DNA of 64,000 nt from Aquarana catesbeiana (taxonomy: Eukaryota; Chordata; Amphibia; Anura; Ranidae): assembly GCF_042186555.1 (NCBI RefSeq), contig NC_133332.1:233655015-233719014 (forward strand), given 5' to 3'. The notes under the pieces were generated by a model. The model was given only the letters and a program-made list of their open reading frames with translations. It searched no databases and had not been told where the DNA came from. The first letter of the stretch is position 1; every line of letters begins with the position of its first letter. Both the position numbers and the translations under genes were made by a program. Shown piece by piece: positions 31,936-42,703 of this stretch.

Positions 31936-34303
31936 AGTTACATAGTCAGGTTGAAAAAAGACACAAGACTATCCAGTTCAACCATAAAAAATAAATAAAT
32001 ACAATAAAAAATATCATACAATCCCATATACCCACAGTTGATCCAGAGGAAGGCAACCCCCCCTTATGAGCTTATGATCTACCAAAACCCCCAGATCCTC
32101 CTCCACCATTGATTCCCCCAGTTGTACTCCCCCTAGTATGTATGATGCATGCATATTCTTAGCCCCCAAGTGCACAACGTTACATTTATCAACATTAAAC
32201 CTCATCTGCCACATTGTCGCCCAATTAGACAGTGCATTGAGGTCGGCTTGTAAATTGGAGACATCCTGTAAGGACGTTATTCTACTGCATAGCTTGGTGT
32301 CATCTGCAAAGACTGAAATGTTACTTTTAATCCCAGACCCAATATCATTTATAAAGATATTAAAAAGTCAGGGTCCCAGCACTCAACCTTGGGGTACACC
32401 ACTGATAACCTTAGACCATTCAGAGTAAGAATCATTAACCACTACTCTCTGAATTCTGTCTTTAAGCCAGTTTTCTATCCATTTAAAAACTGATATTTCC
32501 AAGCCTGTAGACTTTACCTTACACATGAGCCATGCGTGGGGAACTGTGTCAAATGCTTTTGCAAAATCCAGGTATAGCATGTCCACAGCCACCCCTCTGT
32601 CCAAGGTTTTACTTACCTCTTCATAAAAAGAAATCAGGTTTGTCTGACAACTTCTGTCTTTCATGAATCCATGCTGTCTGTTGCTTAAAATATTTTTTTC
32701 CAACAAGAACTCGTCTATGTGGTCTTTTATTAAACTCTCCAGTATCTTCCTGACTATAGAAGTTAAACTAACAGGTCTATAGTTACTTGGTAAAGACTTT
32801 GTTCCCTATTTAAATATGGGCACCACATTGGCCCTATGCCAATCCAGTGGTACTATTCCCGTCATTAACGAGTCCCTAAAAATTAGATACAATGGCTTTG
32901 AAATGACAGAGCTCAATTCTTTTAGGATCCGTGGGTGGATGCCATCTGGTCCAGGTGCTTTATCCCCCTTTATTCTGTCTAAATATTTCTGGACCATATC
33001 ACTTTTGAGCCATTGTGGATCATTCAGGGCTGTGTCACTACCACCCCCATTATGGACATGAGCTCCCCCCATGCTCCTTTGTATACACAGAGCTGAAGAA
33101 GTATTTAATAAATTTGCCTTCTCTTTGTCCTCAGTCCAGATTATTTTGTAAAGGGCCTACATGCTCAGACCTGACCTTTTTACTATTAATATATTTGAAG
33201 AATTTTTGGGGGTTTGTCCTACTATCTTTTACAATCTGTCGTTCGTTTTGATTTTTTGCGTCCTTGATTTCCTTTTTACATATTCTGTTATATTCTTTGT
33301 AACATTTAAATGACACTAGTGTTCCTTCATTTTTATATTTTTTAAAAGCTCTTTTCTTATTGTTTATAGCTTTTTTAACTTTGGCCGTGAGCCACATAGG
33401 TTTTATTTTTAGCCTTTTAAACTTATTATCCATGGGAATATACTTTGCAGTGAGTTCACAAACAGTCACTTTGAAGAATTCCCATTTCTGTTCTGTGCCC
33501 ATTGATGTCAATATTCTCTCCCAGTCTAAGTCCTGGAGAACAGCCATCATCCTTGGAAAATTTGCTCTCTTAAAGTTAAGTGTTTTTATCTTTCCCGTAT
33601 GTGTTTTTTGCTTACAGCTAACATCAAATGAAATCATGTTATGATCACTGCTACCCAGGTGTTCCTTCATCTGGACATTAGTAATAAGCTCTGCATTGTT
33701 TGAGATTACCAGGTCCAACAGAGCATCATTCCTAGTTGGGGCCTCAATAAACTGGACCATAAAATTGTCCTGTAATAGGTTTATAAATGTTTGCTCTTTA
33801 ACTGTCCCAGCAGTGCCATTACTCTAGTCAATTTCTGGGTAGTTAAAATCCCCCATTATTATCACTGTCCCAGCCCTTTCCATCTGTGCAAGGAGCTGAG
33901 TCTCCACCTCCTCATTAACATTGGATGGTCTATAACAAACTCCAATGATTAACTTTAAAGTACGCTCATCTATATGCATTTCCACCCATAATGCTTCAGA
34001 CTCATCACACTCTCCATCAACCAGGTCCTCTTTCACACTCACTTTGAGATCTCTTCTCACATAGAAACAGACCCCACCACCTTTCCTTTTTACCCTGTCT
34101 CTCCGAAAGAGTGCATCGCCAGGAATATTAATGCCCAGTCATGTGAGGAATGAAGCCAAGTTTCAGCAATACCGATTACATCATAGCCCTCCTCGTGCAC
34201 CAGAGCTTCCAACTCACCTATTTTGCTTGGCAGACTTCTGGCATTGGTGAACAAACACTGTAATGCATTATTAAATTTTGCTCTGGTGTTTTTCATATCT
34301 TGT
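31936..34303 (-). pseudogene. CR1-like LINE: broken endonuclease-reverse transcriptase
   Basis: Read on the minus strand from 34303 down: endonuclease pieces CLFTNARSLPSKIGELEA, VIGIAETWL, GVCYRPSN and VIIMGDFNYPEID; then the segment LGSSDHNMISFDV, with the catalytic SDH of the endonuclease; a basic linker with KYINSKK; then reverse transcriptase with KAPGPDGIHPR, YLDFAKAFDTVPH, SGVPQG and the FADD box at 32299-32310; and a late WQMRFNVDKCNVVHLG motif. Stops and frameshifts separate these pieces, so it is inactive. The 3' end at about 31936-32010 has 'cataGTCAGGTTGAAAAAAGAC'-type sequence and a simple A-rich tail. The 5' end is cut off at the border with the TTAA element at 34308. Confidence 0.9.
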
Positions 34304-34307
34304 TTAA

Positions 34308-35065
34308 CTACTTGCCTACTGGGCACTTTTACCCCCCTTCCTGCCCAGGCCAATTTTCAGCTGTCATGCAACACTGTACCCAAACAAAATTTTTTTTATC
34401 TTTTTTTTTCCCCACACAAATAGAGCTTTCTTTTGGTGGTATTTAAAGACCACTGTTTTTTTTTGCTAAAAAAAAAAAAAAAAAAAAAAAAGACCGAAAA
34501 TTTTGAAAAAAATATAAAAGTAAATAAAAAATTATGTTAATGTTATGTTAAAAAATTGCAAATAAGTAATCTTTCTCCTTCACTGACGTACGCTGATCAG
34601 GCTGCAGTGATATGCAGCACTGATGGGCACTGTTGTAGCTGCACTGATAATCAGGACACTGATAAGTGTAGATGACCCCTGTCACACTTGCCGGTTACTG
34701 GCTCTCCTCTCCTCACGCTTTGACAGCGCATGAGGAAAGAAATGCCGATAACCGGCAAGTGTATTTACATTGTGATCAGCTGTGATTGGACACTGCTGAT
34801 CACATGGTAAAGGGTCACTGTGATTGGTTTTGGTGAGTTGGTTGCTATAATTAGATATTATCACGACTGAACCACCATTTTTATTCTTTTTTTGATTGGC
34901 CCTGTGATTAGCCCCTCTACCCTGAAGGACACAATGTCTGATCACAGAGCCCATCACAGCGGGCGTGCAGAGGGCGTGGTTTTGGGAGGAGAGCAATAGA
35001 TGCCCTGTCAGAACTCGACAACCACGCTGTAGCCATCATTCGCCTATAACGCAGTCAAGAAGTGG
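34308..35065 (+). mobile_element. TTAA-flanked CCACTT-family element (758 bp)
   Basis: It follows TTAA (34304-34307) and starts CTACTTGCCTACTGGGC. The right end, reverse-complemented CCACTTCTTGACTG, is followed by TTAG (35066-35069), a one-base decay of TTAA. It contains 'tgtacccaaacaaaatttt' and 'agctttcttttggtggtatt', as in 49188-50155. It borders the 5' end of the CR1-like LINE. Confidence 0.75.
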
Positions 35066-35832
35066 TTAGAAGTCAGCAGCTATGGTTTCCGCCTCATCCC
35101 TTTAAAACCGAACACATAATAATTACACAGGTTCTGTGGCTGATTAAGGTGGTAATTAAACTCACTTAGTGCCTTATCTGCATTATATTACCCTCAGAAT
35201 CTGTGTACTTCATATGTGTTCGCATTTAAAGGGATGAGGTGGCAACCCTACACAGAGCGGTCCCTTAGCTCCTCTTTGGTGGTCCTCTGACAGTGCTCTC
35301 CACTCCTCCTCTTTTGAGTACCCCCACTGTAAGCTGTGTGCTATGGGGACAGATGTGCAGTCGGGCAGTGTGCATGCCGCTCCAACACCCCTCCCCCAAT
35401 CCCAACTCCTTCCTCATTGGATTTGACTGACAGCAGCAGGAGCCAATGGCTTTAGCTGTTCTCAGCAAAGCCTGTGAGACCAGGAAGTGAACAAAAGGGG
35501 AGCTGCAGATGGGCACAATGCTGGATCTATAGAGGCCTCAGGTAAGGGTTTAGAGGCGGGGGGCTACAACAGGTAGAACAGGTGATTTTTATCTTAAATG
35601 CAGAGAACACATTAAAGTAAAAAAAAAAACAGTTTAGAACTACATTTCCATGCATCAGTGGTGCATTCATGTGCATTCTGCTGCTGCAAAAAAATGCAGC
35701 ATGCTGTATGTTTTCTTTCATAGGCGTTCATAAATGCATCCGGTGTAGATGACAAAAAAAAAAAAATAAAAAATGTACAATCTGATTGTACAGTATATAC
35801 ACTGTACAATCAAGAGAAGAAAAGGAGAAGAG

Positions 35833-36075
35833 AGCCGATAACCAGCTTGTGTTAAAGGGACATCTACACTGATAATCAGTGCAGTCCCAACAGTGCCCAC
35901 CAGTACTGCCAATCATTGCCCATCAGTGCTGTCAACCAGTGCCCACCAATGCTGCCAATCATTGCCTATCAGAACCTCAATAGTGTCACCTTTCATTGCC
36001 TCCTACCAATGTGGCCCATCAGTGCCGCCTATCAGTGCAGTAAATCAATGCAGTCCTAGTGGGTACACATTGATT
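35833..36075. repeat. CATCAGTGC array with 'gataaccagcttgtgttaaag' leader, copy 1
   Basis: The leader 'ttgtgttaaagggacatcta' followed by 'cagtgcagtcccaacagtgc' and then 'tgccaatcattgcccatcag' units matches 37541-37800 closely. The units are about 20 bp and degenerate. Confidence 0.8.
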
Positions 36076-36487
36076 AGGTAGGGCCGCATATTACATAGTT
36101 TTTGGTAAATCTGATTGTATGGTCAGGTTGCAAAGTGTATGGCGACCCCACTCTAGTATTTCCTATGCTCCTTCCCCTGCAGCTACATAGAAGTTTATGT
36201 AGGGAGCTCAGGGGTGGAGGAGCTGGGCCAGCACAGAAAAGCAAAGGTCTGAGGGACAAGAATGAAGGGGGAGTGCTAAAGAAGTGACTCTCCCTGGAGT
36301 AGTGCAATACAATGTATTTTATTTGTTGGGAACAATGACATTTGTCACGTAACATTCCCTAGTGACAGACAGGTCCCCTTTCCAAAGTGACGTCACTGTC
36401 AGGTCTAGCTCCTGAGCACGTGTTACTCTGAGGGCGTGGCTACCCAGGGTATGGCAGCCCTTGGGAAAGATGGCGCCCTGCTCTCAC

Positions 36488-36650
36488 CGTGGTACTCCGC
36501 CCAGCCGTATCCCCTCACGATGTCCCTGTGGTCGTCCAGCCCCTCTCTGTAGCTGACTCGTATCAGCACGTATTTGAAGGTGCCGTCTGGGTCTATATCC
36601 ACCAGCGGGACCTTCTCCAGCTCAGTCATGACTGCCTCCCGCGCGTCCAA
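36488..36650 (-). CDS. PHPT1: PHPT1 exon 1: start and active-site region of phosphohistidine phosphatase
   Basis: PHPT1 removes phosphate from histidine (and lysine) residues of proteins, for example ATP-citrate lyase and the KCa3.1 channel, in the cytosol. This exon encodes MDAREAVMTELEKVPLVDID, PDGTFKYVLIRVSYREGLDD, HRDIVRGYGWAEYH plus one base, then donor GTGAGAG. FKYVLIRV, DIVRGY and WAEYH are hallmarks; H54 in AEYH corresponds to catalytic His53 of human PHPT1. Joined to exons 2 and 3 the gene has 127 codons plus stop, against 125 residues in human, with no gap or frameshift. Two in-frame ATGs exist: 36650 and 36629 (Met8). The second gives a length nearer to the usual distance to DID-DG. 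The next gene upstream on the same strand is AJM1, about 22 kb away. Confidence 0.96.
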
Positions 36651-36780
36651 CCAGCAATCACCCCGCCCTTTCAGGCCGGCTGCCCAATGAGAACGCGGGA
36701 GCCAGACCTAAGACCGTCCCGCCAATCAGGGTTAAACAGGGGAAAACCTCACTTCCGCTCAGCGTTGTCATAGAGATGTG
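36651..36780 (-). promoter_or_regulatory. PHPT1: Likely PHPT1 promoter: inverted CCAAT boxes and GC box
   Basis: Upstream of the start codon there are two CCAAT motifs on the plus strand (36684-36688 and 36722-36726), which read ATTGG for PHPT1, the orientation often seen for NF-Y sites. GGGCGGGG is on the minus strand at 36661-36668. The stretch 36420-36770 is richer in CpG than its surroundings. No TATA box was seen. This fits a housekeeping-type promoter, but it is inferred from motifs alone. Confidence 0.5.
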
Positions 36781-37540
36781 CTACTGAGCTGATTTTAAAG
36801 CTGAAGACAGAGAGCTAAATACAGCAATGACTGAAATAAATATGATGGAGCTGTTCTACTGACCAACATATTTGTATTGATGTCTGCTCAGTCTTTAGAT
36901 TTACACGGCACAGTCAGCCTCCTGACCTGACATCTCTCTGATACAGTCATGTTATATAGCCTGGTCACCGCCCTATCTCTCACTAGCCTGTGATTGGATA
37001 ATAAAAGAGAAGCTGCAGACTGATGGTGTCATCACTCTGCTCTCTGCTTCAAGCTGAACTCCAGGTATGGGTTTTATTGCATAGTTACATTGGTCTAGCC
37101 TGGATCAATGTAAATATGAATAGGCTATACCTGTGGGACCGCCGCCAAAGCGGAAAATCACAGAAGTAGATCTACAGTAATCGCTGCTGCCTTCCGGGTC
37201 CCCATGCGGAGCAGCTGCCCTGCTGAATAGTACCTACAGGAGGATGCTCGCTACAGCACCGTTCACAGAATACCTTGCAATTTTCTTCAACCCCCTCCTA
37301 TCCACACTATAGCTGAAAGACGGCTACAGAGCAGGCTTACTTTGCTGGGCAGGCGTCCATGGATGTCCTGTCCTTCCGTGATCATGCTGCCCACGCACCC
37401 CCCCCTGCGGCGGGCTCTGTGGTCGCTAAGTCCTTCCGACTCAGCTGATCACAGATCGGGGTAAAGGGCCAATCACGGATGTAAACACAAGCTGGTTATC
37501 GGCACCCCATTCCTCATGCTGACAACGTGAGGAGAGGAGA
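36781..37540. other. Intergenic, unassigned
   Basis: The stretch between the PHPT1 promoter region and the CATCAGTGC repeat holds a possible diverged TTAA-type end ('aagctgaactccaggtatgg', about 37050) and a C-rich tract at about 37395-37410. No gene. Confidence 0.3.
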
Positions 37541-37800
37541 AGACGATAACTGGCTTGTGTTAAAGGGACATCTACATTGATAATCAGTGCAGTCCCAACA
37601 GTGCGCACCAGTGCTGCCAATCATTGCCCATCAGTGCTGCCAATCAGTGCCCACCAATGCTGCCAATCATTGCCCATCAGTGCTGCCAATCAGTGCCCAC
37701 CAATGCTGCCAATCATTGCCCATCAGCGCCTCCTCAGCAGTGTCACCTTTCAGTGCTGCCTATCAGTGCCGCCTATCAGTGCAGTAAATACAAGACATTC
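37541..37800. repeat. CATCAGTGC array, copy 2
   Basis: Same leader and unit structure as 35833-36075, with an extra duplication of the 'cccaccaatgctgccaatca' block (37640-37710). It suggests that one larger element carried the array to both places. Confidence 0.8.
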
Positions 37801-38038
37801 TCTGATTGGATGAAGTGGAGATCAAGGAATCATTGTCACATCTCTCCAGCCCATCCAGTCAGAGCTAGCTCTTGGCATTCTTTGTAATAGGCACCCCAAC
37901 ACATTGTATAGTAGACAGCAATGCAGTGCACATTAAACCTACCGTGGGATGTGGTGTGCTGTGTTGCTAAAATTGTGTGGATTGTTTCATTCGTTGTGGT
38001 GCACTGGCTTCTCATTCATAATAAATTGGCTGCTTTAA

Positions 38039-38660
38039 CCTCTTGACCCCCAGAAAGTTTTACCCCCTTCATGACCAGGGCATTTTTCGCTATTCAGCAC
38101 TGTGCTACTGGCAATTGCTCGGTCATGCAACAACTGTACCCAAAAGAAATCTATATCATATTTTTCACACAAATAGAGCTTTTTTTTTGGTAATTGATCA
38201 CCACTGGGTTTTTTATTACATAAATAAAAAAAAGATTGAACATTTAGAATTAGTTTTTATAAAACATATCCAATAAAATTATTTTTTTTTCATTAATTTA
38301 GGCCAAAATGTATTCTGCTACACATCTTTGGTAAAAACCAAACTGCATTTTTTTGGACACTATACTCATGGGAACACTAGTATACTTCAGATCATGATCA
38401 AGATACTGATCTTTACAGACACTATGCCAGTAATGGTGGTGATCAGCGACTTATAGTGTGACTGTGATAGTGTGGTGGGTAGTCTGGTGCCAACTGTCAC
38501 TGGCTGGGAGGGACATTAACAACTAACTAACACTGACTTCGTTAGTGACAATAATACAGTGATCAGTGATAATACTGTACACTGTACTAATAACATTGGC
38601 TGGGTAAGATGAGTGATCAGGGGGGCAATCAAGGGATTAACTACATGCCTAATGAGTGTA
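38039..38660 (+). mobile_element. TTAA-family element, left part
   Basis: It starts CCTCTTGACCCCCAG right after TTAA (38035-38038) and follows the family landmarks: 'tttaccccctt', 'catgcaacaactgtaccca' and 'acaaatagagctttttttt'. The right end was not found; the boundary given is approximate and the element may reach about 39180. Confidence 0.6.
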
Positions 38661-39500
38661 TACAAGTGTATGTGTGCTGCTTTTACTTACAGATACGAAT
38701 GGGTCTCTCCTTACTTTCAGTTTTTGAATAGTAACTGAAAGCAGGGAGAAATCCAGCCAGAATCTATGTGTTGTGTTTACATTCACACAGATCTCTGTGC
38801 CGCGATTGACCACAGCTGATCCCCTGGTATGCAGCCAAAATCATTGTCTGTAACCTGCTGACAAACTCATGCTGTGTTCAATCACAGCACAGATCAGACT
38901 TAAACCAGGAAGTTCACTGCGATGTATGGGTACATTTCAGTGCCTGGAGGAGCTGCTTGCCGGTGTTCTGCCGAGAAAGTTCCTCTCGGCGGATAAGGAC
39001 CCCCATCTACTGCGCAGGCGCAGCGCCTGCGCAGTAGGAGCCGGCGGAAATAGCCAAAGCGAAATACAGAAGAAATCAGCTGTACACGGCGCCTGTAAGA
39101 GGGCCCCTCGCGGGCTCGCTTCGCTCGGCACTTTTTTATTCCCCCTCTAGGTCCACTTGGATGGTGGGGCTTCAGCATGTGTGTTTCGTCTAGATCTGTG
39201 CAGTAATCTAGTGTAAAACTCTGCTTCTGTGTTGGAGTTCCCTGTAATAAAGACCGGTCAAGGCTGCTCTATCTCCCTGTGCTGGGTGTCTGGTCTTGTC
39301 TCTGCCCCCTACTGTAGCTTTCTACAGACAGCCTGTAGTGGGTGTGGCCTGCTGGGTCCCTCCCAAAGCTTTGCTCTATGCACAGGCTATGCATAGTGGT
39401 GACGTATCTGCTATTTTATAAGGTAATATCAGGGTTTGCAAAGGCAATTAGTGCACACAAGGTGAGTTTATAAACTTTGTAGTAACTGTGGAAAATCAAA
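38661..39500. other. Intergenic, mostly unassigned, with a perfect GC hairpin
   Basis: At 39007-39037 CTACTGCGCAGGCG and its exact reverse complement are separated by only three bases. The rest may be the right part of the preceding TTAA element, followed by sequence with no recognised feature. Confidence 0.4.
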
Positions 39501-39504
39501 AGTT

Positions 39505-39833
39505 TAAGCCTGGGTTTACACATGGGCGGTGCGAATTGAAGCTCAGGTTTCACTGGGAAGATAAAAATCAGTTGTTCAGACGTTCATCTGCGGTTTAGCT
39601 GCGGATCAGTGAGCAGGGAGAGGGGGAGGTGTAGTGAGGAGAAGGAGAAAATCCATGTTCAGAACGCAATGCATCTGCGAATCAGATGCGTTCCCATAGA
39701 AGATAATGGGCTTGTAATTCGCACCGCAATGCCCAGAAAACGCACACGTTTTTGTGCAATGCGCAGTGCAAACGCAACGCACATATGTGAACCAGACGCA
39801 TCTAATTCGCATAGGTGTGAACGGGGGCTTAGT
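39505..39833. mobile_element. Miniature element with GCCTGGGTTTACAC-type ends
   Basis: The left end GCCTGGGTTTACACATGGGC and the right end, reverse-complemented GCCCCCGTTCACACC, are an inverted repeat. The interior repeats 'gcgaatt', 'aacgca' and 'tgcgtt' motifs. The flanks do not give a clean 3-bp duplication. Confidence 0.6.
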
Positions 39834-39895
39834 GTCCAGAGTTCAGCAATAACGCAATGCATATTGACATACCGCAATGCCTAAAGCAGTATTAA

Positions 39896-40341
39896 AGGGT
39901 TACTAAAACCTCATTTTTTTTTTTTTAAATAACAAACATATCATACTTACCTCCACTGTGCAGTTCGTTTTGCACAGAGTGGCCCCGATCCTCGTCTTCT
40001 GGTGTCCCCCGGCGGCGCTCGTGGATCCTCCCCGCATCGCGAAACCACCTAGGAAAAGTGCTCTCTTTGCCCGTGCGGGCGCGCTCCCAAGCCCAGCATT
40101 TGCGTCCATAGACACAGAATGCTGGCCCGCGTCATTGGATTTGATTGACAGCAGTGGGAGCCAATGGCTGCGCTGCTATCAATCTATCCAATCAAGAGCC
40201 GAGACAACGGGCAGAGAGGAAAAGCAAGTTTCCGCCGTGGTGAACGAACGGGCTCAGGTGAGTAAAACAGGAGGGGGGGGCTGGTCAGTGTCAGAAGTTT
40301 TTTTTTTTTAAGGTGAAAAAACACAAGGGTTTACAACCCCT
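39896..40341. mobile_element. TTAA-flanked element (446 bp)
   Basis: TTAA lies at 39892-39895 and 40342-40345. The left end AGGGTTACTAAAACCTC and the right end, reverse-complemented AGGGGTTGTAAACCCTTG, are related inverted ends. Non-coding. The right TTAA is shared with the next element. Confidence 0.85.
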
Positions 40342-40345
40342 TTAA

Positions 40346-40686
40346 CTACTTCCAGTCTGGGCATTTTAATGCAAAAAAATATATAGCCCATTTTTTTTTG
40401 TAAAATATAAAGGATGATGTTATGTCAAGTAAACAGATACCAAACATGTCACAATTTAAAACAGTGCATGCCAATGCACCAGTGACAACGACGTAAATTT
40501 TACAACCCATAGGCAATGTTTTAAAAGCCTTTACAAGTTACCACTTTAGATTTACAGAGGAGGTCTAGTACTAGAATTACTGCCCACAATCTGACCTTCG
40601 CGGTTATACCTCACATGTGTGGGATGATCGATGTTTGTGTGCATGCAGGACAAGAATGTTCATTGCGCGGGAGGACAGGGGCACGT

Positions 40687-40721
<35 letters not shown>

Positions 40722-41276
40722 CGTTGCTTTAATTTTTTTTTTTTATCACTTTTATTGCTGTCACAAAGAATGTAAACATCCTTGTGACAGCAATGGGCAG
40801 CGACAGGTCCTCTTTATTGAGAGACCTGGCCCTTTATTGAGAGATCTGACCCCAAATCCCTCTTCTGCCCTTAAAAGCATTCAGATCACCAAGGTCAGTG
40901 TTTTTGATTTTTAAAAAATGGTGCCGATGATTTCCAAGTAAACCAGAAGTGATGTCATCTCATCGCTTCCAGGTTACTATTACGAACAGCTGATCAAAGC
41001 TGATCCCGGCTTTGCTTGGCTGTCCAGCCAGGAAACGGACGTGGCGGCTGGTCCCCCGGGTCTCCCAGTGGGACGGGAGAGTTCGAGAGAGCCGCGGGAG
41101 GGAGAACGTCCCCTCCCACTGCTTGTAATAGCAATCGAGTGGCTAGTTAGCCGCTCCTATTGCTATTACAAGAGAGCCGACCGCCAGGTCTAAAAATCGA
41201 TACCGAGGTGATGCCTGAAGCTGTTCAGCCATCATCCCGGTATAACTGCACAGCGATGTCTCTGGATGAGAAGTAG
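40346..41276 (+). mobile_element. TTAA-flanked CCACTT-family element (931 bp)
   Basis: It starts CTACTTCCAGTCTGGG directly after TTAA 40342-40345 and ends with, reverse-complemented, CTACTTCTCATCC before TTCA (41277-41280). Shared landmarks with 29529-30411 include 'tttacagaggaggtct', 'tacctcacatgtgtggg' and 'ggtgatgcctga'. It has a long poly(T) run at about 40689-40717. Confidence 0.8.
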
Positions 41277-41350
41277 TTCAATCCTGAAACAAAAAGTTTT
41301 AAATGTTGCAGCTTTCTAATCCTTAGATACGTGATGGCTGAATCAGTTAA

Positions 41351-41775
41351 AGAGGAAGTAAACTCTGGTCGATTTTATTTTTTTTTCTTTCCCTGCAAAG
41401 TAAAGACCTAATGTGCTGGTATGCATCGCGCGGGATGCATATTGTGTGACACTTACCTCCAAACGAAGCCCGTGTCATCCCTGCTAGAGGCCGCATCCAT
41501 CTTCGCCCGTCTTGCTTCCGGGGGCCGCGGACTGCGGCTGTGTGACTGGCGAGACATGTGCGCAGGAGCTGCCAGTCACGGCACTGACTTCAGAAGAAAA
41601 GGCACAGGCGGCCGTTTCTTCAGAGCGCATGCACCGATGACATCATCGTCGCAGTATACAGTAAATATATTTAGGTTCAATAAGTTACAGTAAATATATT
41701 TACAGTACCTAATAGGTAAGCCTTATTCTAGGCTTACCTATAGGTACAAGTAACACAGGGAGATTTACAACCTCT
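41351..41775. mobile_element. TTAA-flanked element (425 bp)
   Basis: TTAA lies at 41347-41350 and 41776-41779. The ends AGAGGAAGTAAACTCTG and, reverse-complemented, AGAGGTTGTAAATCTCC are related. Same class as 39896-40341. Confidence 0.8.
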
Positions 41776-41830
41776 TTAACTTTTCTTAGCTTTTTTCAGG
41801 CTCTTTTTCTTTATTTTGATTTCTTCAACC

Positions 41831-42014
41831 AGCGTAACTAAACCCCCCCCTATCCTTTTCAGCCAAAGAATCTGCCTTCTTAGCTTCTGTTTGATCTGCA
41901 GCTGTCATAATGCTGCACATGTGATCAGGTATGACACCAGCCATTTGATGGTTTGACAGTTTGGTTGAGAACACAAGCAAATCCGACTGCTAAATCGACG
42001 GGTTTAGTTCCGCT
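41831..42014. mobile_element. TTAA-type element (184 bp), AGCGGAACTAAACCC end
   Basis: The right end, reverse-complemented AGCGGAACTAAACCCGTCG, precedes TTAA (42015-42018), and the left end AGCGTAACTAAACCCCCC is its inverted partner. It shares interior sequence ('tgatggtttgacagtttggt', 'tgagaacacaagcaaat') with 11830-12215, in opposite orientation. Confidence 0.7.
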
Positions 42015-42146
42015 TTAACAGATGAAACTTTCCAGTAAAAATGGCAGTTAAAGGGTTGAGACAAACATTTAACACTTCAGCTTTTATTTATTTATAAAAA
42101 ACCTTTATCCCAAAAGGGGAAAAAAAGCAAAACTGTTGCTCTAACT

Positions 42147-42332
42147 CAGTGGTTCTCAACTCCGGTCCTCAGGACCCACCAACAGGCCAGGTTTGCAAGA
42201 TAGCTGAAATACATCACAGGTGATATCACTTGCTGCTCAGTGATTGCAGTATTCTAGTCTGCATCTCCCCCAAGGTAATACTTAAAATCTGGCCTGTTGG
42301 TGGGTCCCGAGGACTGGAGTTGAGAACCACTG
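42147..42332. mobile_element. Short hAT element (186 bp) with perfect 8-bp duplication
   Basis: The ends CAGTGGTTCTCAACTCC are perfect inverted repeats, flanked by CTCTAACT at 42139-42146 and 42333-42340. Beyond the ends, 'caggacccaccaacaggcca' is matched by its inverted partner 'ggcctgttggtgggtcc' on the right. Confidence 0.95.
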
Positions 42333-42346
42333 CTCTAACTGCCTAA

Positions 42347-42703
42347 GGCACCTTTCACACATGCTGTCCAATCAGGTCCTCCTGTCAGTTTTTCAGGTGG
42401 ACCTGATCGGACACTTCATTCACCTCTATGGAGCGACGGATGTGAGCTGTGACATGTCCGCTGACATCCGCTGCTATCTGATCCAATCCACCAAATCCAG
42501 ATGGATGGAGACTGAATTTTCCAATCTGTCTGGCAGATCAGATCGGATGGAATTGGATGAAATTGGACAGGCGGATCGGTCTGTCTCAGCACAGTGAGCA
42601 GAGATGGACCTGTCATCCGCCTGCTCAGTGGAGATCAACAAATCGATCCCCCGCTGAGCTAGCGGAGTCTGTCAAAATGGATGTGCCCTCTGTGAAAGGG
42701 GCC
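42347..42703. mobile_element. TAA-flanked miniature element (357 bp)
   Basis: The left end GGCACCTTTCACACATGC and the right end, reverse-complemented GGCCCCTTTCACAGAGGGC, lie between TAA copies at 42344-42346 and 42704-42706. It starts only 14 bp from the end of the hAT element to its left. The interior is rich in 'gatcggat' and 'atccg' pairs. Confidence 0.85.

Larger units (their letters stand above)
31808..36487 (-). other. PHPT1: PHPT1 intron 1 (4.7 kb) with CR1-like LINE and TTAA elements
   Basis: Bounded by donor GTGAGAG (36481-36487) and acceptor GTTGCAG. It contains the CR1-like element (31936-34303), the TTAA element 34308-35065, a TTAA-like repeat at about 35080-35620 and a CATCAGTGC array at 35833-36075. 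From 36080 to 36480 nothing was recognised. Confidence 0.85.

Noticed and set aside
32014..34353. Minus-strand frames with reverse transcriptase motifs as a host gene
   Set aside because: Motifs and their order are those of a CR1-like LINE; the frames are broken.
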